A stretch of DNA of 13,490 nucleotides from Sphingomonadales bacterium (GTDB lineage: Bacteria; Pseudomonadota; Alphaproteobacteria; Sphingomonadales; Sphingomonadaceae), in assembly GCA_024636595.1 (NCBI GenBank), contig JAGXGT010000145.1, positions 1 through 13,490 of the forward strand, read 5' to 3'. The notes below the pieces were generated by a model. It was not told the origin of the DNA, searched no databases, and was given only the letters and a program-made list of their open reading frames with translations. Shown here one piece after another: positions 1-4,735 of the stretch (within the stretch, counting starts at the first letter, position 1; the number at the start of each line of letters is the position of its first letter). The position numbers and the translations under genes were made by a program.

Positions 1-222
1 CGTGCCGACCGCGCCGCCGGTCATCGCTTCACCGATACCGAATGGAGGCGCATAGCTTTTCACGTCATTCATCCGTCCGCGCATATAGGGGTCAACCGAC
101 AGCCAGCTATTTGTGATGCGATATTCGCCTTCGCCAAGCGGAGCATCCGTTGCCTCTATCATCTGGAAATTATCAGCCACCGGGGTACCGGCGGGACGAC
201 TCTTCAGGGCCCATGCACGCAT
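1..222 (-). CDS. NADP-dependent MDR oxidoreductase, 5' part only
   Basis: The reverse strand reads open from an ATG at 220-222 to the window edge, giving the first 74 residues. The start is supported by an AAAGGA ribosome binding site (plus-strand 231-236) eight bases upstream. The translated segment contains LSVDPYMRGRMND, then SYAPPFGIGEAMTGGAVGT. This is the N-terminal signature of zinc-independent medium-chain reductases of the curcumin reductase (CurA/YncB) and leukotriene B4 dehydrogenase type. These enzymes use NADPH to reduce the double bond of alpha,beta-unsaturated ketones and aldehydes in the cytoplasm. The Rossmann half that binds the cofactor lies beyond the window, so the substrate and an intact C-terminus cannot be judged. 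The family call is firm; the specific substrate is unknown. Confidence 0.88.
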   Translation of the reverse strand, partial: MRAWALKSRPAGTPVADNFQMIEATDAPLGEGEYRITNSWLSVDPYMRGRMNDVKSYAPPFGIGEAMTGGAVGT

Positions 223-313
223 ATCTAATGTCCTTTTTGGTTTCGTTTGTTGGTTGTTGTAGCGGGTGTTTGCGAAATGCACCAACTTTGCGGGCGGTCA
301 ACTTGAATTACCG

Positions 314-450
314 GAATTACCGTGACAGCTGCAACAATCCCCGAATTACGAATTCCGGTGACGGTGCACCTTCATCCAAGATGTGGTCCAATGTAATTCG
401 TACACTGTCACCGCAATCTTACACTGTCACCGCAATCTCTGTCACCGGAA
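314..450. repeat. Cluster of REP-like inverted GGTGACaGTG motifs
   Basis: Five related motifs with a core close to CGGTGACAGTG lie in 140 bases. Two are in forward orientation (314-332 and 350-369, each beginning GAATT). Three are in reverse orientation (400-418, 420-438 and the partial 440-450). The second and third form an imperfect palindrome with arms about 20 bases long and a 30-base loop. Positions 401-419 and 420-438 are an exact 19-base tandem duplication. Head-to-head short palindromic motifs in an intergenic gap are typical of REP elements mobilised by RAYT transposases. No transposase is visible here. Assignment to that class is inference. Confidence 0.55.
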
Positions 451-453
451 CCC

Positions 454-491
454 AAAAAGCCGGGCGAAAGTAATTTTGCCCGGCTTTTTTT
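454..491. terminator. Bidirectional intrinsic terminator
   Basis: A perfect 12-bp stem (454-465 with 478-489, core AGCCGGGC/GCCCGGCT) is flanked by an A-run on the left and a T-run on the right, so it can work on both strands. It sits 26 bases past the stop of the minus-strand DUF3008 gene and probably ends that transcript. A near-identical stem occurs at 1925-1957. Confidence 0.8.
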
Positions 492-516
492 GGCCCGTTG
501 ATGGCGCGAACAGCGG

Positions 517-708
517 CTAGTCGTCGCCGTCGACTTTCTCGGGCAGGTCGTCGTGATCGGTGCTGGCATAATCTTCCAGCTCCGCTTCGCTCATGCTGTC
601 ATACATGTCTTTCGACGCACCCTGAAGATCGCCGACCTTGGTCTCGCCGCGCTTGGCGGACAGAGCCGCTCCGGCGGCGCGTTGCTGGGCTTTTGATTGC
701 GCTGGCAT
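517..708 (-). CDS. DUF3008 family small protein
   Basis: This 63-residue protein is hydrophilic and charged. Its N-terminus MPAQSKAQQRAAGAALSAKR and the following GASKDMYDSMSEAELEDYAST match the DUF3008 family of short alphaproteobacterial proteins, whose function is not known to me. There is no membrane segment, signal peptide or cysteine. The start is well supported: GGAG lies six bases before the ATG. The gene is 48 bases downstream of the stress-type gene at 757-1251 on the same strand and upstream of a strong terminator, so the two probably form one transcript. Family members have a lysine-rich N-terminal half and an acidic tail, which is also seen here. Co-transcription with a stress gene suggests, but does not prove, a stress role. 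Confidence 0.85.
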   Translation of the reverse strand: MPAQSKAQQRAAGAALSAKRGETKVGDLQGASKDMYDSMSEAELEDYASTDHDDLPEKVDGDD

Positions 709-756
709 GGCGCGCTCCTTTTCTACGCTATCAATGGCAATGGTGCCGGTCAGGCC

Positions 757-1251
757 TTACAGCGCGACCTTTGCATGGTCGCCCATTTCGTCGCCGTTCA
801 TCGTCATGCCGGTCATCATCTTGAACATGCCGACAACGCCGGGATCGGCTTCCCAGATTTCCGCGTCGAGTAGATCAAGGCGTAGCATCAGCAGGCTCGG
901 GTCCTGACGGCCCTGTTCGTACCAGGCTTCGACCGCCTTGCTCCAGTGCTTGTCCTTGCGCGCTTCGCTGGTCTCTTCGGTCAGGGTGCCGGACACGCAG
1001 GCAAACAGGTCGTGGCCCTTGGCGACGAATTGCATCATCGCCGGTCCGCCCTTGGCCAGCCGGTTGTCGCGCGAGGTGTAGAACCAGATCGAGCTGTTGG
1101 CTTCCTTGTCCAGTTGCGCCCGCATCGGGATCGCGTGGCCTTTGCCGCTATCGAGTGCGATCATCACAAACGGGCTGTCGGCGATCGATTCCCAGAATTC
1201 CTCGCGTACTTCGTCGGCGTCGGGGGTCTGGTTCATATCTTTGTTGCTCAT
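757..1251 (-). CDS. General stress protein 26-like, PNPOx-fold flavoprotein
   Basis: The 164-residue product belongs to the pyridoxamine 5'-phosphate oxidase-like split-barrel family, general stress protein 26 branch. Recognisable pieces are the leading helix EEFWESIADSPFVMIAL (about 17-33), the strand SIWFYTSRDNRLAKGG (about 54-69), VAKGHDLFACVSGTL (76-90) and the WYEQGRQDPSLLMLRLDLLDAEIWE segment (109-133). Proteins of this group bind FMN or FAD as dimers; the physiological substrate is generally unknown, so it should not be taken as the PdxH enzyme. The start at 1251 has a GGAG eight bases upstream. It probably forms an operon with the DUF3008 gene. A GGAAC box exists on this strand at 1395-1391, but its partner GGTT is spaced one base too short for a good EcfG promoter. 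Confidence 0.85.
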   Translation of the reverse strand: MSNKDMNQTPDADEVREEFWESIADSPFVMIALDSGKGHAIPMRAQLDKEANSSIWFYTSRDNRLAKGGPAMMQFVAKGHDLFACVSGTLTEETSEARKDKHWSKAVEAWYEQGRQDPSLLMLRLDLLDAEIWEADPGVVGMFKMMTGMTMNGDEMGDHAKVAL

Positions 1252-1426
1252 GGGGGAGTCTCCTTTTTGGCGTTCATAGAGTCAACGCACAGCTCGGATA
1301 AAGTTGCACAAATCTCGAAAAAACGGTTCAAATGCTGGAGCCTACACGCGCCCGTCGATCGCTCTCACCGCAACCGCGCAGCGGCATCTTGTTCCCTCGG
1401 CCAAATCAATTTTCTCGAATTTCCAC

Positions 1427-1451
1427 GGAACAAAACGCCCGGTCGCCCGTT
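1427..1451 (+). promoter_or_regulatory. EcfG (general stress sigma factor) promoter
   Basis: GGAAC at 1427-1431 and CGTT at 1448-1451 are separated by exactly 16 bases, which matches the alphaproteobacterial EcfG/RpoE2 consensus GGAAC-N16/17-CGTT. It points at the PRC-barrel gene and would give a leader of roughly 80 bases. This is a direct sequence match; activity is inferred. Confidence 0.8.
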
Positions 1452-1465
1452 GGTTTAGTAGAGTG

Positions 1466-1505
1466 ACATGGCTCCGGCCTTCCCCCTTTTAACGGGCCGC
1501 CATGT
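1466..1505 (+). other. Hairpin in the leader of the PRC-barrel gene
   Basis: ACATGGC (1466-1472) pairs with GCCATGT (1499-1505). After a three-base bulge the stem continues with GGCC (1476-1479) and GGCC (1495-1498). It lies between the predicted transcription start and the ribosome binding site, leaving the latter (GAGGAG, 1525-1530) free. There is no downstream T-run, so it is not a terminator. It could stabilise the mRNA 5' end. Confidence 0.4.
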
Positions 1506-1536
1506 GACATTCACCTGAACCCGAGAGGAGAAAATT

Positions 1537-1902
1537 ATGTTGTTGCAAGAAGAACAGAACCAGATGGTCATCAGCAGTGACCGCGTCGACGGCACCGCCG
1601 TTTATGGCATCGACAAGGACAAGATCGGCAAGGTCGACAAGCTGCTGATCGACAAGCGCGGCGGCAATGTCACTGACGTGATCATTTCCGCTGGCGGTTT
1701 CCTTGGTATCGGCGACGAGAAGCACAGCATTCCCTGGTCGAAGCTCGATTATGACACCGACCTCGGTGGCTATCGCATCGATGTGACCAAGGAGCAACTG
1801 ATGGACGCGCCGCGTTTTGGCGGTGATGATCCGGATCGTGCCTATGACCGCGATTATCAGACCACAGTCTATGAATATTGGACGGTTGCGCCTTACTGGT
1901 AA
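1537..1902 (+). CDS. PRC-barrel domain protein
   Basis: The 121-residue protein has a PRC-barrel fold over about residues 9-85: a DRVDGTAVYGIDKDKIGKVDKLLIDKRGG start typical of the family, then NVTDVIISAGGFLGIGDEKHSIPWSKL and a C-terminal strand ending DVTKEQLMDAP. PRC-barrel proteins include the photosynthetic reaction-centre H subunit and RimM, but small stand-alone forms such as this are of unknown function and often stress-induced. The tail (about 90-121) is rich in Asp, Tyr and Arg and may be disordered. There is no signal peptide or membrane segment. GAGGAG lies six bases before the ATG. The preceding EcfG-type promoter places it in the general stress regulon by inference, and the gene ends at a strong hairpin terminator, so it is probably monocistronic. 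Confidence 0.88.
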   Translation: MLLQEEQNQMVISSDRVDGTAVYGIDKDKIGKVDKLLIDKRGGNVTDVIISAGGFLGIGDEKHSIPWSKLDYDTDLGGYRIDVTKEQLMDAPRFGGDDPDRAYDRDYQTTVYEYWTVAPYW

Positions 1903-1924
1903 GCCATCCGATCAGCCATATGAC

Positions 1925-1959
1925 AAAAGCCGGGCGAATCGATTTCGCCCGGCTTTTTT
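1925..1959. terminator. Bidirectional intrinsic terminator
   Basis: A perfect 14-bp stem (1925-1938 with 1944-1957) with a five-base loop is bounded by A- and T-runs. It lies 22 bases after the PRC-barrel stop and 26 bases after the stop of the convergent peroxiredoxin gene, so it serves both. It has the same AGCCGGGC core as the terminator at 454-491. Confidence 0.87.
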
Positions 1960-1985
1960 GTTGGCGGTCTGATTGCCGCAGGTCG

Positions 1986-2543
1986 TTACTTGCCGGCCAT
2001 CGCCGCTTGCCAGGCCTTCACCCCCGCCAATGCGCCGGGCACATGGCCTTTGACGTTGAGCGAGCTATGGCTCCAGATGATCTTGCCGTCGGGTGCGATG
2101 ATATAGGTGGTGCGGTTGGAGCCGCCCATCACCGGCAGATTGGCGTCATAGGCCTTGATCACCTTCTTGCTGCCCACCGCTACGGCAAATTTGTTGCGGC
2201 ATTCCTCGACCGAGAATTTTTTCAGCGTTTCGATATCGTCGGCGCTGACACCGATGACAGTGGCGCCCATCGCGTTAAATTCGTCGGTCGCTTCGGCAAA
2301 CTGGTTCGCCTCGATCGTGCAGCCCGAGGTAAAGGCCTTGGGATAGAAATAGAGCACGACCGGGCCTTTTTTCAGCGCCTTGTCCAGATTGAAGGTGAAC
2401 GGCTGGCCGCCGAGCACCGCCTGGGTGGTGAAATCCATCGCCTTGGCTCCGTTCTTCAGCGCTGCCATCGCCGTCGGCGCGGCGATTGGAGCGAGGGAGC
2501 AGGCGGCTAAAGAAACAAACAGCGCGGTTTCGCGAAAGATCAT
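1986..2543 (-). CDS. Exported PrxQ/BCP-like peroxiredoxin
   Basis: This thiol peroxidase, 185 residues, would reduce hydrogen peroxide or organic hydroperoxides. The peroxidatic cysteine is Cys75 in FYPKAFTSGCTIEANQF, preceded by the conserved Pro and Thr of the active site. The usual PrxQ resolving cysteine five residues later is absent (Asn80). Cys115 in SVEEC, 40 residues on, is the candidate resolving residue, as in PrxQ forms with widely spaced cysteines. Asn-Arg-Thr-Thr-Tyr at 143-147 is the conserved substrate-side loop. Residues 1-27 look like a Sec signal ending AMA, so the enzyme should act outside the cytoplasm. LAAC at 12-15 also fits a lipobox, so a lipoprotein is possible. GGAG lies seven bases before the ATG. 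Confidence 0.9.
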   Translation of the reverse strand: MIFRETALFVSLAACSLAPIAAPTAMAALKNGAKAMDFTTQAVLGGQPFTFNLDKALKKGPVVLYFYPKAFTSGCTIEANQFAEATDEFNAMGATVIGVSADDIETLKKFSVEECRNKFAVAVGSKKVIKAYDANLPVMGGSNRTTYIIAPDGKIIWSHSSLNVKGHVPGALAGVKAWQAAMAGK

Positions 2544-2643
2544 GGCTATTCTCCGGTTCGAGGCGGGGGCGCAATGCGGGGCTGGTATCGCCAGTGATTT
2601 ATAAGGATGTGCTAGTTGCGCTACGGTGAATCAACATCGGACT

Positions 2644-2657
2644 ATAGATGTATCTAT
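2644..2657. promoter_or_regulatory. 14-base palindrome, possible operator
   Basis: ATAGAT and ATCTAT are perfect inverted arms with a two-base centre. The site lies in the divergent gap between the peroxiredoxin gene (start about 100 bases to the left) and the small ORF at 2731. It could be a repressor site for either direction; no regulator can be named. Confidence 0.3.
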
Positions 2658-2712
2658 GGCCGTAATGGCAGCGCCACCGAACAATAAACCCGCATTCCCC
2701 AAAAAGACGTTT

Positions 2713-2727
2713 TAGGCTATAAGCCTA
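2713..2727. other. 15-base inverted repeat before the small ORF at 2731
   Basis: TAGGCT and AGCCTA flank a three-base centre and end three bases before the ATG of the 51-residue ORF. In RNA this would be a short hairpin over the ribosome-binding region; in DNA it could be an operator. The role is unknown. Confidence 0.3.
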
Positions 2728-2730
2728 GCG

Positions 2731-2886
2731 ATGACGGATAGTAGCCCACCGCCAGCCGAGCGCCACGATCCGGAGGAGACGATCCCCAGCAAGGCGTTTC
2801 ACGCGGTCGAGCGCTGGCTGCTGGTGATCGCCGCGGTGATCATCCTGAAGACCAGGGTTGCACCGGACAGCTTTACCGACGGCTAG
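2731..2886 (+). CDS. Small membrane protein, 51 residues
   Basis: A 51-residue reading frame starts MTDSSPPPAERHDPEETIPS, then has an amphipathic stretch KAFHAVER and one hydrophobic helix WLLVIAAVIIL (about 29-39), and ends KTRVAPDSFTDG. The codons have strongly GC-rich third positions, like the neighbouring genes, which argues that it is translated. The ribosome binding site is poor: only AGG about 14 bases upstream, inside a short inverted repeat. The hydrophobic segment is short for a full membrane span. It does not overlap any larger gene and lies 118 bases before metY on the same strand. I do not recognise the family. It could be a conserved short protein of the clade or a chance frame. 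Confidence 0.5.
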   Translation: MTDSSPPPAERHDPEETIPSKAFHAVERWLLVIAAVIILKTRVAPDSFTDG

Positions 2887-3004
2887 GATATTGACGGGCC
2901 CGTGCGATCCGAAACCGATTTTTGTCGGCAAAAACTTAAAGTCGCTGGTAAAAAAGGCGCTGATCCCATAGCCAACGACCCAATCGTTAAACGGAGCTCT
3001 TTGA
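2887..3004 (+). other. Leader region of metY, no clear riboswitch
   Basis: The 118 bases before metY contain a small inverted repeat TTTTTG (2919-2924) and CAAAAA (2929-2934) with a four-base loop, and an A-rich stretch near 2951-2956. Alphaproteobacterial methionine genes often carry SAM-II riboswitches, but I could not fit that pseudoknot here. The ribosome binding site ACGGAG lies nine bases before the ATG at 3005. Confidence 0.35.
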
Positions 3005-4294
3005 ATGACCGATCCTCTCGCCACCGCTCGCCTCGAGACCATGGCCGTCCACGCCGGGACGCAGCCGGATCCGACGACCAACGCGCGGATCACGCCGATC
3101 TACCAGACGGCGTCTTATGTGTTCGATGATGTCGAGCATGCCGCCGATCTGTTCAATCTCGATGCGTTCGGCAATATCTATACCAGGATCATGAACCCGA
3201 CCAACGGCGCGCTGGAAGGCAAGATTGCGGCGATGGAGGGCGGCGTCGCGGCGCTGGCGGTGGCTTCGGGTCATGCGGCGCAGCTGATCGTTTTTCACGT
3301 GCTGATGGATCCCGGCGCGCATATCGTCGCAGCCAAGAAGCTGTACGGCGGCTCGCTCAACCAGCTGGCTCATTCGGTCAAGAAATTCGGCTGGAACGTG
3401 ACCTTTGTCGACGCCGACGATATGGATGAGGTCAAGGGCGCGATCACCGATGATACCCGATGCGTGTTTATCGAAAGCCTCGCCAATCCCGGCGGTGTGG
3501 TGCAGGATATTGCGGCGATTGCCGATATCGCTCATGGGGCGGGCATCCCGCTGGTCGTTGACAATACGATGGCCTCGCCGATGCTCTGCCGCCCGATCGA
3601 GCATGGCGCGGATATTGTCGTCGAAAGCGCCACCAAATTTCTTGGCGGCCACGGCAACAGCCTTGCCGGCCTGATCGTCGACAGCGGTAAATTCGATTGG
3701 ACCAGAAGCGAGAAATACGCATTCCTCAACCAGCCCAACCCGTCCTATCACGGCAAGGTCTTCACCGATGCCTTTGGCGAACTGGCCTTCATATTGGCGG
3801 CGCGCGCCTTGTCGCTGCGCGATTTGGGACCGGCCCTGTCCCCGCAAAATGCCTTCTATATCCTGACCGGTATGGAAACGCTGGCGCTGCGCATGGAGCG
3901 CCATTGTGACAATGCGCTGGCGCTGGCAAAATGGCTGCAAGGGCGCGACGAGGTCAGCTGGGTCTCCTATGCCGGGCTGCCGGACAGTGACTATCACGCG
4001 CTGGCGCAGAAATATCTCGGCGGCAAGGGCGGCGCGGTGTTCACCTTTGGCCTGAAGGGCGGTTTTGAAGCGGGAACGAAATTGGTGTCTGCGGTCAAGC
4101 TATTCAGTCATCTTGCCAATATCGGCGACACCAGATCGCTGATCATCCATCCCGCCTCGACCACGCACAGTCAATTGTCAGGCGAGGAACTGGTTGCGGC
4201 CGGCGCCGGTCCGGATGTCGTGCGTCTTTCGGTCGGGATCGAACATATCGACGATATTGTCGCCGACATGCAACAAGCGCTGGAGTCCTTATAA
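3005..4294 (+). CDS. metY: O-acetylhomoserine aminocarboxypropyltransferase (sulfhydrylase)
   Basis: The 429-residue product is a PLP enzyme of the Cys/Met metabolism family. It condenses an activated homoserine with sulfide to give homocysteine in methionine synthesis. The PLP lysine is Lys211 in ESATKFLGGHGNSLAG; Asp186 in VVDNT holds the pyridine nitrogen; YTRIMNPTN (59-67) and SGHAAQ (88-93) are the phosphate- and substrate-side motifs; the C-terminus has SLIIHPASTTHSQL. The length and the motif YGGSLNQLAHSVKKFGW fit the longer MetY branch, not the roughly 400-residue MetZ. O-acetylhomoserine is therefore the likelier substrate, although O-succinylhomoserine cannot be excluded from sequence. 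The gene overlaps the next by one base (TAATG), implying translational coupling. Confidence 0.92.
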   Translation: MTDPLATARLETMAVHAGTQPDPTTNARITPIYQTASYVFDDVEHAADLFNLDAFGNIYTRIMNPTNGALEGKIAAMEGGVAALAVASGHAAQLIVFHVLMDPGAHIVAAKKLYGGSLNQLAHSVKKFGWNVTFVDADDMDEVKGAITDDTRCVFIESLANPGGVVQDIAAIADIAHGAGIPLVVDNTMASPMLCRPIEHGADIVVESATKFLGGHGNSLAGLIVDSGKFDWTRSEKYAFLNQPNPSYHGKVFTDAFGELAFILAARALSLRDLGPALSPQNAFYILTGMETLALRMERHCDNALALAKWLQGRDEVSWVSYAGLPDSDYHALAQKYLGGKGGAVFTFGLKGGFEAGTKLVSAVKLFSHLANIGDTRSLIIHPASTTHSQLSGEELVAAGAGPDVVRLSVGIEHIDDIVADMQQALESL

Positions 4295-4599
4295 TGAGTG
4301 ATGGTGATGCAGGTGACTATGTCTATGACGAAGAAACCGGGGAATGGCTGAGCCCGACAGATGCGGCGGCGCAATCGTCGGGACCGGAGGTCGTCGATGC
4401 GGTGGGCAATGTCCTGGCCGATGGCGACGCCGTCACCCTGATCAAGGACCTCAAGGTCAAGGGCGCGGGGCAGACGCTGAAGCGTGGCACCCTGATCAAG
4501 TCGATCCGCCTGACCGGCGACGCGCAGGAAATTGACTGCCGGCATGAAGGCATCAAGGGCCTGGTGCTGCGCGCGGAATTTGTGAAAAAACGCAACTGA
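4294..4599 (+). CDS. PhnA/YjdM-domain protein lacking the zinc ribbon
   Basis: The 101-residue protein matches the C-terminal domain of the PhnA/YjdM family over about 31-99: VVDAVGNVLADGDAVTLIKDLKVKG, then LKRGTLIKSIRLTGD and a closing LRAEFVKK. Family members normally begin with a zinc ribbon holding two CxxC pairs. Here the equivalent region reads DYVYDEETGEWLSP and has no cysteine; the only Cys is in the C-terminal domain (EIDC). The name PhnA comes from the E. coli phosphonate locus, but the family has no established role in phosphonate breakdown, and no phn genes are nearby. The start overlaps the metY stop, so it is translated with metY. An imperfect inverted repeat at 4603-4613/4643-4654 follows the stop and may weakly end transcription. 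Confidence 0.85.
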   Translation: MSDGDAGDYVYDEETGEWLSPTDAAAQSSGPEVVDAVGNVLADGDAVTLIKDLKVKGAGQTLKRGTLIKSIRLTGDAQEIDCRHEGIKGLVLRAEFVKKRN

Positions 4600-4655
4600 G
4601 TGGATCGGCGCAGGGCGCGGGCCGTGACCGGCTTGTCGCTCGCTGCGCCCGATCA

Positions 4656-4684
4656 TTGATAAAAGCGGCCTTGTGCGGCATAAT
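4656..4684 (+). promoter_or_regulatory. Sigma-70-like promoter of the DUF4157 gene
   Basis: TTGATA (4656-4661) and CATAAT (4679-4684) are separated by 17 bases, each with five or four of six consensus positions. A second CATAAT follows at 4692-4697. Predicted start of transcription is near 4691, about 45 bases before the ATG at 4736, which has GGAGG six bases upstream. Confidence 0.6.
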
Positions 4685-4735
4685 CATGCAGCATAATCAC
4701 CCGGGACCTGTCATTCACAGGCATGGAGGCTGCTG

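Noticed and set aside
150..473. Plus-strand frame of 107 codons at the left end
   Set aside because: It crosses the start of the oxidoreductase gene, the REP-like cluster and the terminator stem; the protein has no sensible composition.
1375..1395. EcfG promoter for the GSP26-like gene on the minus strand
   Set aside because: GGAAC is present, but the partner is GGTT at 15 bases; both the sequence and the spacing deviate from consensus.
2887..3004. Possible SAM-II type riboswitch before metY
   Set aside because: There are short A-rich and paired pieces, but the order of the conserved elements and the pseudoknot could not be fitted. A covariance-model search (cmsearch with SAM-II, SAM-V and SAM/SAH models) would decide.
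2987..3997. Long minus-strand open frame of 336 codons
   Set aside because: It is antisense to metY, which has complete family motifs; the long frame is a by-product of GC-rich third positions.
4603..4654. Inverted repeat after the PhnA-like gene as a terminator
   Set aside because: The arms match imperfectly, the loop is about 30 bases and there is no T-run; noted only as a weak possibility.
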